A stretch of 11,101 nt of DNA from contig JAHFBU010000025.1 in assembly GCA_023249795.1 (NCBI GenBank), positions 1 to 11,101 of the forward strand, given 5' to 3'. The stretch is from Syntrophaceae bacterium. Lineage in GTDB: Bacteria > Desulfobacterota > Syntrophia > Syntrophales > UBA5619. Each line of letters opens with the position of its first letter. Position 1 is the first letter of the stretch. The notes under the pieces were generated by a model, which saw only the letters and a list, made by a program, of their open reading frames with translations, was not told where the DNA came from and searched no databases. Shown here in pieces: positions 1 through 7,323 of this stretch. Made by a program: the position numbers and the translations under genes.

Positions 1-1
1 G

Positions 2-3000
2 CTCGCAACCTATCTGGACATGCCCGACCATGCGCATATCGCAAACGGATATCTTGTGATTGCCGATGCCCTCGAAAAATCGAGCGCCTTCGAAGGGCAC
101 CTTTATCTCGTCAAGCTTAATTTCCTTTTCAAGGTGATGAGTGTCCCGGGGCTTGCGGATATCCACAATGCGGGCCTCATCGAGATCACTCGCTGTTTGG
201 GCAGGGCGTTGAAAGAAGAGAGCGATCGGAATATCCATGATCTTGTGCAAAAGATATTTCGGTTATTGAAAAGGACGTTTACACAGGATCAATACCAGAG
301 TTCCACCCTCGAATGCATCAACACCCTGGCCAAAGAGATCTTTGAATTGAATCTCCACCCTCTCGTGGATACCTTCATTGAGGAACTCGTGGCCTTCGGT
401 TTTCAGCATCCCGACCTGAAGGGATCGACCGCCGAATGGCAGATTCAGGTGAACCCGGCCCATATTCAAAACATCCGCTCCTGGCTGGAGATCATCGCCC
501 GCAAACCGAGATGGACCAAGAGGCTTCTCTCGGCCCTCATCATCAATCTGAGTTTGAAGGGGGTTTTCATTCGGGATACGGATCTTCTCCAGAAGGATAT
601 CTCCGGGCTGCTGAACGCCGATATTCTGCCCGCATACAACCTGCTGAAGCAGCTTCTCAGGATCTTCCCGATCTATTTCACCGAAATCGGAGCGGAAGGG
701 GAACTCCGGACGATCTCCACGGCGGTGGATGAACTTTCCGCAAGAAACGACAGGCTCATCTATTTCCTGAGGAAGCAGTCTCACGTTGAAAGTAACAGCC
801 GCCTTGTGCCCTTCATCGAAGACATTTTTCGTTACTGGAAATCGGGCGACAAAAGGTTTCTGAAGGATCACCTGCCCCGGGAGGTTTATGGCGAGGTTCG
901 GGCGTCGGGTGAATATTTTGAGGGTATCCATATCATCTTCGGCAGCCTGTTTCGGAAGATCCATGGCGATGTGCAGAGACTGCTGGAATGGGATCGCGAG
1001 AAGATATCAAAGGAGGTCAGAGCGATCGCCGGTGTCGGCGATAGAGAAACAGAACGCGCCGAACTGATGATCCGGTTCTATCAGCTCATCTATAACAAGT
1101 ATTTCCATCAGCACGCGGACATCCTTAAAGACCTCGAAATATCAAGCCTGCTTGATCTGAGAAAAGTTCGTTCCCTTAAACGCGCGCTGCAAAGAAAGGA
1201 TTATTACAAAAGCCTGACCCTCGTTCTGGCGATGCTCGCCGTTCTGAAGGAGAAGATCCTTTCACCCCAAAAGACGGATTATTCTGAGAATATCTGCCTC
1301 AAACGGCATATTGCTGCCGGGATTCCGTCCATGTACGGAACCTATCGCGAAGAAAAATTTGAAGCCATGGGGCTCACGTTTCGGCTCGAAAGCTTTGCCA
1401 CGATGCTTTTTGAAAAACTGGTTGAATCCCTGAACCTCAAGTTCATCACCAAAAGCACCCTTTTGAGAATCCACGAATATCTCTGGCTTTACATCAAGGC
1501 GCTCGAACTCGAAGGTCTGGCCACGGAAGGGCTGGTCGCCAAGCTGAGATACATCACGAGCGCCCTGCAGATCAGGCAGTTTTCAATCGATCAGTATATC
1601 GATATTTTTCAGTTCATCGCCAAAGGCATTCAGGATATCACCCGTGACTATTATATCGATGCCCATCGCTCCAACCTGAACATCATTATCGGTCGACTTA
1701 TCGATGGCGACGAAGCCGCGGATAAAAAAACCGTCACGCCAAAGGATCAGAAGGTATTTTATCAATACTCGGAAAGCTTTGTCCGCTCCATCATCGCCTC
1801 CGCCTTCGGTCTGCAGGTGCTGGATAATTTCGTGAACGCCGTCATCCGGACACTGAATGCCGAACTGGAAAAATTCAAGGACAACAAAAAAATCCTCAAT
1901 CTGGTCATGGCCTATATCCCGGAATTGGCCATCTCGACCCTTAACAAAAAAAACAGGGATGCCGACAACCAGATCCTCATCGGCAACAAGGCCTATTTTT
2001 TAAAGAAGCTGATCTCATTCAATTTCCCCGTGCCGCCCGGATTTATCATCACCACGGAGGTATTTAGGGGTTATGAAGGCGTCGTGGGATATAAAAATAT
2101 TTACAATGACTTGAAGCAAAGGGTCTTCAAAGAGATTCAGGAGCTTGAGCGGGTCACCGGAAAAAACTTCGGCGATCTCCAAACCCCTCTGCTGCTTTCC
2201 GTCAGAAGCGGTGCAACCATTTCGCTCCCCGGGATGATGAGTTCGTTTCTCAATGTGGGAGTCAATGAGAAAATTGCAGAGGGGCTTGCCCGAAAGGAAG
2301 GGCACGAATGGGCGGCGTGGGATTCTTACCGGCGATTCCTGCAGACCTGGGCGATGTTTCAGGGGATTGATCGGAATATCTTCGATGAAATCATGAAAGG
2401 TTATAAAAGCCGCTATGCGGTTGCGAAGAAATATCAGTTCAATCCTGAACAGATGAAGCAGGTCGCCCTTTCCTACAAGGAGGCGATTATCAAGCGGGGC
2501 ATCCGGATCATCGACAATCCCTACCGGCAACTTGAGCACGCCATCCTGTATGTTTATGCCTCCTGGCATTCCGAACAGGCGCGGATCTACCGACGCCAGA
2601 TGAATCTTTCCGACGAATGGGGCACGGCCGTGATCGTCCAGGAGATGGTGTTCGGGAATCTGAATGAGCACTCAGGGTCAGGGGTGATCTTTACGCGGGA
2701 TCCCAAGGGCTCCTCGCAGGATGTGGCCATCAACGGGGATTTTATCTTCTGTGTTCAGGGGGAGGATATCGTCTCCGGTCTTGTGGAGACGTTTCCCATC
2801 TCGGAAAAACAGCGAATGTCGGAAAAGAGGGATTCTCTGATTTCCCTGGAAATACGATTTCCGGAAATCTACAACGAACTGGTCCGGATCGCGGAATTTC
2901 TGGTCTATGAAAAAGGATTCAACCAGCAGGAGATCGAATTCACTTTCGAGAATGACACGATAAAAGGGCTGTACATCCTCCAGACCCGGGACATGGTTCA

Positions 3001-3460
3001 GCGGGAAACCGACAAGGTCGACAAGTTTGTCGGCACTGAGGAACTTGAGCAAGCTTTCCTCGGCATGGGCATCGGGGTCAGCGGAGGCGCCTTGACCGGA
3101 AGAGCGGTTTATTCCGAAAAAGAGATCGAATATTTCAGGGACAAGGAGCCCAAAACGGCCCTGATCCTGATCCGCCCCGATACGGTTCCCGACGATGTCG
3201 GCATTCTTCTGAAGGCCGACGGCATTCTGACCGCGAGGGGCGGCGGCACGTCCCATGCGGCGGTGACAATTCCTCAACTCAATAAAGTCGGTGTGGTGGG
3301 CTTCAACAAACTTCACGTTTACGAGTCGAAAGGATACAGCAAGGTGGACGGGAAAACCATACGAGGCGGGGACTTCATCAGTATCGACGGCTGGAGCGGG
3401 GCCGTCTATTCGGGGAAGCACAAGATCGGCGCCGATAGCCCTTATAAGATCGTCTTTTGA
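2..3460 (+). CDS. PPDK-type ATP-grasp/phosphohistidine protein without PEP barrel (5' partial)
   Basis: The protein resembles the first two modules of pyruvate, phosphate dikinase (PPDK). The N-terminal ~650 visible residues match no family I recognise. The PPDK_N ATP-grasp domain begins near nt 1980 (GNKAYFLKKL, then PVPPGFIITT). It contains SVRSGATISLPGMM, DSYRRFLQ and QEMVFGN followed by SGSGVIFTRDPKG, and ends with YILQTRD. These are close to PPDK motifs rather than PpsA ones. The swivel domain follows, with GGGTSHAAV; its His codon at 3254-3256 is the expected phosphorylated residue. The chain ends about 65 residues later, so the PEP/pyruvate TIM barrel of true PPDK is absent. The frame is open to the left edge (codons for LATYLD precede the first Met at 20, with no Shine-Dalgarno), so the start probably lies outside the window. 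ATP-dependent phosphotransfer is likely; the acceptor is unknown and may be bound by the N-terminal region. Confidence 0.85.
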   Translation, partial: LATYLDMPDHAHIANGYLVIADALEKSSAFEGHLYLVKLNFLFKVMSVPGLADIHNAGLIEITRCLGRALKEESDRNIHDLVQKIFRLLKRTFTQDQYQSSTLECINTLAKEIFELNLHPLVDTFIEELVAFGFQHPDLKGSTAEWQIQVNPAHIQNIRSWLEIIARKPRWTKRLLSALIINLSLKGVFIRDTDLLQKDISGLLNADILPAYNLLKQLLRIFPIYFTEIGAEGELRTISTAVDELSARNDRLIYFLRKQSHVESNSRLVPFIEDIFRYWKSGDKRFLKDHLPREVYGEVRASGEYFEGIHIIFGSLFRKIHGDVQRLLEWDREKISKEVRAIAGVGDRETERAELMIRFYQLIYNKYFHQHADILKDLEISSLLDLRKVRSLKRALQRKDYYKSLTLVLAMLAVLKEKILSPQKTDYSENICLKRHIAAGIPSMYGTYREEKFEAMGLTFRLESFATMLFEKLVESLNLKFITKSTLLRIHEYLWLYIKALELEGLATEGLVAKLRYITSALQIRQFSIDQYIDIFQFIAKGIQDITRDYYIDAHRSNLNIIIGRLIDGDEAADKKTVTPKDQKVFYQYSESFVRSIIASAFGLQVLDNFVNAVIRTLNAELEKFKDNKKILNLVMAYIPELAISTLNKKNRDADNQILIGNKAYFLKKLISFNFPVPPGFIITTEVFRGYEGVVGYKNIYNDLKQRVFKEIQELERVTGKNFGDLQTPLLLSVRSGATISLPGMMSSFLNVGVNEKIAEGLARKEGHEWAAWDSYRRFLQTWAMFQGIDRNIFDEIMKGYKSRYAVAKKYQFNPEQMKQVALSYKEAIIKRGIRIIDNPYRQLEHAILYVYASWHSEQARIYRRQMNLSDEWGTAVIVQEMVFGNLNEHSGSGVIFTRDPKGSSQDVAINGDFIFCVQGEDIVSGLVETFPISEKQRMSEKRDSLISLEIRFPEIYNELVRIAEFLVYEKGFNQQEIEFTFENDTIKGLYILQTRDMVQRETDKVDKFVGTEELEQAFLGMGIGVSGGALTGRAVYSEKEIEYFRDKEPKTALILIRPDTVPDDVGILLKADGILTARGGGTSHAAVTIPQLNKVGVVGFNKLHVYESKGYSKVDGKTIRGGDFISIDGWSGAVYSGKHKIGADSPYKIVF

Positions 3461-3499
3461 TTCCCTCACATGGAGATGTCGTGCTTACTATTAAATAAT

Positions 3500-3511
3500 A
3501 TCAATATGATA
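3500..3511. promoter_or_regulatory. 12-bp dyad upstream of the kinase gene (copy 1 of 2)
   Basis: ATCAATATGATA is identical to 6628-6639. With the preceding T it forms a perfect TATCA-ATA-TGATA inverted repeat, 19 bp before the kinase ATG. It overlaps TATGAT (3505-3510), which resembles a -10 hexamer, although no good -35 is present. It could be an operator for the cognate regulator (autoregulation). It also matches eight of nine fixed positions of the IHF consensus WATCAANNNNTTR, so an IHF site is an alternative. Confidence 0.4.
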
Positions 3512-3529
3512 AGACGCATTCGATAAGCC

Positions 3530-5224
3530 ATGCACTTGAAAATCTGGCATAAGATGATCATCGGCATCTCGGTCCCCTTCCTGATTGTAATATTCGGCGG
3601 GTTCCTGAGTTATGAATATCTGAACGATGTAAAAATCCGTCAGGGCTTCGTTCAGATTGCCGACAATCTTACAGAACAGGCGCTGGAAGTCAGACGGAAT
3701 GAGAAAAATTTTCTTCTTCACAAGAATGATGAATATTACCAATACTGTGTCGATGCAATCAACAAATTCAATCATTCCATCGGCGGTATCGCCACTGAGG
3801 TCATTGATGAGATCGGGGAAAAAGATTTTTCCCTTCTCCGCAGCTCGATTAAAGAATATTCGACTCTTATCCAGTCCTTGCTGATCAATTACCGACATGA
3901 AACAGATCTTGTTGAAAATGTTCGAGAAGAAGGGAGAAAACTCGAATCCTCAGTGACATCTCCCCCCCATGCGGGAAAGCTTTCAACGGACGTTATTCTT
4001 AATCTGCGACGTCTGGAAAAGAACTACATGCTTTTCCGAGACCGTGACTCTTTTGTCAAATTGGAAACCGCGCTCTCCGGGTTAGAAAAAAAGACGCCTT
4101 ATTGTGTCGAGTGCAGTCAATATATAGAGGCCATCCGAAGTCTTTTCCTGAGCTACAGGAAAAGTGATTCAAACGTAAATGACTTACAAGTCATCGGGAT
4201 CAAACTTGAAGAGATCACAAACGAGACAGCAGAAAGTGAAAGGAAGAAAGTTAATTCTTTTATAACGCTGACACAGAGACACCTGTATATCGCCGTTTTT
4301 CTGCTCTGCACCTTAGGACCTTTTTTTGTGTATAAGACCTCCAGCTATATCGTTGCGCCCATAAAGCGACTGGCTGAAATCACAAGAAGGATCTCTGAAG
4401 GGGATATTAATCTGCGGGCGCCCATCAGGGAACATGACGAGACATATTCCCTTGCCATCTCCTTTAACACGATGCTCGATCACTTGCAGCTGACGCAGAT
4501 ATCTTTGGAGAACAGTCTTGAACTTCTACACGAGAAACAGGCCCAACTCGTTGAATCCAAAAAACTTGCATCCATAGGGACACTTGCAGCGGGCGTGGCT
4601 CATGAGCTTAATAATCCGCTCAACAACATATATACAACAGCGCAGAGGCTTATCAGGAAATCCGAGCCTGACTGCCCTCACTACATCAGGACGGGGCTGG
4701 ACGATATTTTCGGCCAGACAATGCGGGTCAAAAAAATCGTCGGCGATCTGCTTGAGTTTGCAAGAGGAAGAGAGCCCCAGATGCGTGATATCGAACTGAA
4801 CGGCCTTATCAAAGGCGCATTTGGACAAATCACGGCTACCGCAAAAACAAAAAACATAAATTTCACTCTGGATTCCCAGCCCGGTGAAACCATTTATGCC
4901 GATCCAGCGCAGATAGAACAGGTTTTTATCAATTTATTCAGCAATGCAATCGACGCGATGCCGGAAGGTGGCAGCCTGTCGGTGAAAACAGAATTTAATA
5001 ATGCTTCTGTAAAGATATGGGTATCAGACACCGGCACGGGAATGTCCAATTCCACCATTGAAAAAATATTTGAGCCGTTCTTTACCACTAAAGATAATGG
5101 AACCGGGCTGGGTCTTGCCATCGTATTTAATATCATTCAGAAGCATAATGGCCTGATAAATATTAACAGCGAGGAAGGAAAAGGCACCACATTCATGATG
5201 ACGTTGCCGAAAAGGAAGATATAA
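3530..5224 (+). CDS. Sensor histidine kinase with HBM-like periplasmic domain
   Basis: This is an inner-membrane sensor kinase of 564 aa. TM1 spans about residues 8-30 and TM2 about 252-272, enclosing a ~220-residue, mostly helical periplasmic region. That region carries two matching motifs, RRNEKNFLL (55-63) and RRLEKNYML (160-168), the pattern of the two modules of the helical bimodular (HBM) domain known from the chemoreceptor McpS. It also has C73 and a C192-x-x-C195 pair. A HAMP linker (about 273-325), a short coiled coil, HisKA (GVAHELNNPL, His358) and HATPase_c follow. The ATPase has an N box with N468/N472, DTGTGMS from D500, and FEPFFTTKDNGTGLGLA. The architecture is that of NtrB-like kinases partnered with sigma-54 activators, and the activator gene lies 2 bp downstream. 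The ligand cannot be read from the sequence; HBM domains can bind organic acids. The Shine-Dalgarno before 3530 is weak, but this start keeps TM1 in a normal position. Confidence 0.93.
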   Translation: MHLKIWHKMIIGISVPFLIVIFGGFLSYEYLNDVKIRQGFVQIADNLTEQALEVRRNEKNFLLHKNDEYYQYCVDAINKFNHSIGGIATEVIDEIGEKDFSLLRSSIKEYSTLIQSLLINYRHETDLVENVREEGRKLESSVTSPPHAGKLSTDVILNLRRLEKNYMLFRDRDSFVKLETALSGLEKKTPYCVECSQYIEAIRSLFLSYRKSDSNVNDLQVIGIKLEEITNETAESERKKVNSFITLTQRHLYIAVFLLCTLGPFFVYKTSSYIVAPIKRLAEITRRISEGDINLRAPIREHDETYSLAISFNTMLDHLQLTQISLENSLELLHEKQAQLVESKKLASIGTLAAGVAHELNNPLNNIYTTAQRLIRKSEPDCPHYIRTGLDDIFGQTMRVKKIVGDLLEFARGREPQMRDIELNGLIKGAFGQITATAKTKNINFTLDSQPGETIYADPAQIEQVFINLFSNAIDAMPEGGSLSVKTEFNNASVKIWVSDTGTGMSNSTIEKIFEPFFTTKDNGTGLGLAIVFNIIQKHNGLININSEEGKGTTFMMTLPKRKI

Positions 5225-5226
5225 TT

Positions 5227-6558
5227 ATGACTATGAAAATAATTGTAGCAGAAAATGAAGACATAACCCTTAAGAATATTTTAGAAACTTTACACGAAGC
5301 AGGCTATGAAGCCACCGGCGTTAAAGACGGCGATGAAGCCCGGCAGATGATGGAAAAGGCGTCTTTCGATGTTCTTGTCACCGATATAAAGATGCCCCGG
5401 ATGAACGGAATCGAGCTTATGGAAAGAGTTAAGGAGAAATACCCGGAGATGGAGACCATCATAATCACCGGCTTTGGAAGTATCAGTTCAGCCGTGGATG
5501 CCATGAAAAAAGGGGCACATGATTACATTACCAAACCATTCGATCTGGATGAATTGCTTCTCAAGGTCAGAAAAATTGAAGAGCAGAAAAACCTGAAAAA
5601 AGAAAATGTCGCGTTAAAGGCCTTTTTCGCCATGCAGAATGAAGCGCCTGTCATTGCGAAGAGCGAGAGCATAAAGAATGTGCTGACCGTCATCGAGAGC
5701 CTGAGAAATTCCGAATGCAATGTCCTTATTACGGGTGAAAGCGGCACCGGGAAAAACCTCGTCGCTAAACTGATACACGCTACCAGCAGAAGGAAGAACT
5801 TGCCCTTTCTTTCAATAAACTGCGCCACTCTCACGGAGGACCTTCTCTCCAGCGAATTGTTCGGACATGAAAAGGGGGCCTTTACCGGAGCGATAGCGGC
5901 AAAACAGGGGCTTGTGGAGATAGCGGATACCGGCACCCTCTTTCTTGACGAGATCGCCGAACTGTCTCCAAATCTTCAGGCCAAGCTCCTGAAGGCGGTT
6001 GAGGAAGGTGAGTTCTACCGGGTCGGAGGAACAAAACCGATCAAGGTTAGCGTAAGATTTCTGGCAGCCACAAACCAGAATGTCAAGCGTCTCCTGTCTG
6101 AAGGGAGATTCAGAGAAGACCTTTATTACAGGTTGAGCATCATGGAGTTACACATACCACCTTTGCGGGAACGCACTGAAGATATTAAGCCTTTAAGTAT
6201 TTTCTTCCTGCAAAAACATCTTCCTGAGTCAAACAAAAAAATCGAAGGTATCTCGGAAGAGGCAATGAATATCCTGATGAACTACAGTTTCCCAGGCAAC
6301 GTCAGAGAACTTGAAAATATTATAGAGAGGGCGATCATTTTGGAGCAGGATACTTACATCGCTCCGCAGAGCCTTCCGGCCGGGCTCAGATTATTACAAA
6401 TTGAAACAATTGACCCCGCAAAAATAAAGACCGTTGATGAACTCACAAAGGAATATATCGAAAAAGTAGTTAAGATGCTGGACGGCAACAGAACAAAGGC
6501 GGCAGAAGCATTGGGCATATCGAGGACGAGTTTGTGGAAGATATTGAAGGAGGGATAA
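5227..6558 (+). CDS. NtrC-family sigma-54-dependent response regulator
   Basis: This 443-aa transcription activator has the standard three modules. The receiver domain runs from about residue 3 to 120, with phospho-acceptor Asp53 in VLVTDIKMPRMNG and the conserved Lys in YITKPFD. The AAA+ domain spans about 140-375: Walker A GESGTGK (170-176), GAFTGA (217-222; the sigma-54 contact loop) and Walker B LFLDE (D241/E242), then FREDLYYRL and FPGNVREL. A Fis-type helix-turn-helix (NRTKAAEALGISRTSLWKIL) lies at the C-terminus. All catalytic residues are present, so it should hydrolyse ATP and open sigma-54 promoters once phosphorylated by the kinase encoded 2 bp upstream. AAGGAAG ends 8 nt before the ATG at 5227, which favours this start over the in-frame ATG at 5233. 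Its most obvious target is the -24/-12 promoter at about 6751 that precedes the stress operon. Confidence 0.96.
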   Translation: MTMKIIVAENEDITLKNILETLHEAGYEATGVKDGDEARQMMEKASFDVLVTDIKMPRMNGIELMERVKEKYPEMETIIITGFGSISSAVDAMKKGAHDYITKPFDLDELLLKVRKIEEQKNLKKENVALKAFFAMQNEAPVIAKSESIKNVLTVIESLRNSECNVLITGESGTGKNLVAKLIHATSRRKNLPFLSINCATLTEDLLSSELFGHEKGAFTGAIAAKQGLVEIADTGTLFLDEIAELSPNLQAKLLKAVEEGEFYRVGGTKPIKVSVRFLAATNQNVKRLLSEGRFREDLYYRLSIMELHIPPLRERTEDIKPLSIFFLQKHLPESNKKIEGISEEAMNILMNYSFPGNVRELENIIERAIILEQDTYIAPQSLPAGLRLLQIETIDPAKIKTVDELTKEYIEKVVKMLDGNRTKAAEALGISRTSLWKILKEG

Positions 6559-6627
6559 TCGTTTACCCCGTTCATATTTCAAACGCTGCTATAAATTCGC
6601 TGTCTCATCCGTATAACTCCTTATAAA

Positions 6628-6639
6628 ATCAATATGATA
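6628..6639. promoter_or_regulatory. 12-bp dyad upstream of the stress operon (copy 2 of 2)
   Basis: This is the second copy of ATCAATATGATA (ATCA-ATA-TGAT dyad), identical to 3500-3511. It is centred about 145 bp upstream of the predicted sigma-54 start site, a usual position for an enhancer of an NtrC-type activator. An IHF site is the main alternative, because the sequence is one base off that consensus. Confidence 0.4.
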
Positions 6640-6657
6640 TATAGTCATTGTCCCATA

Positions 6658-6679
6658 CGGCAGCCCGCTGTATCTGCCG
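6658..6679. repeat. Inverted repeat CGGCAG-N10-CTGCCG, possible activator site
   Basis: Perfect 6-bp arms (6658-6663 and 6674-6679) flank a 10-nt spacer, centred about 110 bp upstream of the predicted transcription start. No T-run follows, so it does not look like a terminator for the response-regulator gene. Its position suits an upstream activator site, but the arms are short and could be chance. Confidence 0.3.
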
Positions 6680-6750
6680 ATTGAGCGTTCACTTTCCGAA
6701 CATCCATTTTCCCTAATAATTATTTCTCATTGATAATAATAAGTTAGGCA

Positions 6751-6768
6751 TTGGTATGCTTCATGCTT
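6751..6768 (+). promoter_or_regulatory. Predicted sigma-54 (-24/-12) promoter of the stress operon
   Basis: TTGGTATG-CTTC-ATGCTT has the invariant GG (6753-6754) and GC (6765-6766) with exactly 10 bp between them. It matches most of the consensus TTGGCACG-N4-TTGCW. Transcription would start near 6778, about 35 nt before the first usp ATG. It lies directly downstream of a sigma-54 activator gene, and AT-rich DNA (about 6713-6745), suitable for bending, precedes it. No convincing sigma-70 promoter was seen in the region. Confidence 0.7.
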
Positions 6769-6812
6769 AGGGATGGATATCGATTTCAACAATCTATTCC
6801 GGGGGGGCAGAG

Positions 6813-7292
6813 ATGAAACAGCAGATATTATTTGTCACTTACCAGAGCGAAGCGTTTGATGAAGGGCTTTCTTATGCCATTGATCTTGCGAGGACCATGA
6901 ATAAAGATTTGACCATCTTAATGGCCCACAATAGAAATTTTTTTAAGAAACTCGAAGATATCATGACTGCGATAACCTTTGCTGAGGCCGGTGAACCGGA
7001 AACGTCCAAAGAGATTTTTTCAGGGAAGATTGACACTGCATCTGAAGGAAAACTTAATACGCTCATGGAAAAGTGCCAAGACGCAGGCGTCACGACAAGG
7101 GTGTATACGGTCGCTTTGGATGCCCTTTCGGCGATTAAGGATTTTCTAAAACAGCAGGCCAAAGTCGATATGGTGCTGCTGAGTCCAAGCATTACGAATA
7201 ACGGGAGCGTCACATCAGGTGATTTGCAAAAGCTTGTAAAAACAGAATCGAGGCCGATCGTGACCATGTCAAGGCACGTTTATGCCGCTTAA
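6813..7292 (+). CDS. Divergent universal stress protein (UspA-like)
   Basis: This is a 159-aa cytoplasmic protein, first in the five-gene operon. The N-terminus ILFVTYQSEAFDEGLSYAIDLARTMNKDLTILMAH follows the first beta-alpha-beta unit of the Usp fold. The C-terminal part (VDMVLLSPS, then RPIVTMSRH) matches the last strands. The usual VDGS aspartate is missing, and so is the G-x2-G-x9-G-S/T nucleotide loop: the equivalent stretch reads SPSITNNGSVTSGDL. It therefore probably does not bind ATP in the UspA/MJ0577 manner. A central acidic insertion (about residues 50-75) is longer than in short Usps. A G7 run (6801-6807) ends 5 nt before the ATG and probably serves as the Shine-Dalgarno. Family assignment is fairly secure; the biochemical role is unknown. 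Confidence 0.75.
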   Translation: MKQQILFVTYQSEAFDEGLSYAIDLARTMNKDLTILMAHNRNFFKKLEDIMTAITFAEAGEPETSKEIFSGKIDTASEGKLNTLMEKCQDAGVTTRVYTVALDALSAIKDFLKQQAKVDMVLLSPSITNNGSVTSGDLQKLVKTESRPIVTMSRHVYAA

Positions 7293-7323
7293 ATGAGGCT
7301 GTTTTCAAGGAGACAACAGATTC

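Noticed and set aside
20..22. ATG at 20 as the true start of the PPDK-like gene
   Set aside because: No ribosome-binding site precedes it and the same frame is open to the window edge, so the gene more likely starts upstream.
263..964. Open frame of 233 codons on the - strand
   Set aside because: It lies wholly antisense to the large + strand protein and resembles no family I know.
2015..2671. Open frame of 218 codons on the - strand
   Set aside because: It is antisense to conserved PPDK_N motifs on the + strand, so it is a codon-use shadow.
2678..3469. Long open frame (263 codons) on the - strand
   Set aside because: It is antisense to the ATP-grasp/swivel part of the large + strand gene, whose motifs are unmistakable; the antisense product has low-complexity, shadow-like composition.
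3470..3488. GG...GC pair resembling a sigma-54 promoter before the kinase gene
   Set aside because: The spacing between GG and GC is 9 bp instead of the strict 10, and the flanks match the consensus poorly.
6658..6679. CGGCAG hairpin as a terminator of the response-regulator gene
   Set aside because: The stem is only 6 bp, it lies 100 bp after the stop, and no T-run follows.
6747..6759. Alternative sigma-54 register (AGGCATTGGTATGCT) in the operon promoter
   Set aside because: Its GG-GC spacing is also 9 bp; the overlapping register with 10 bp at 6753/6765 is better.
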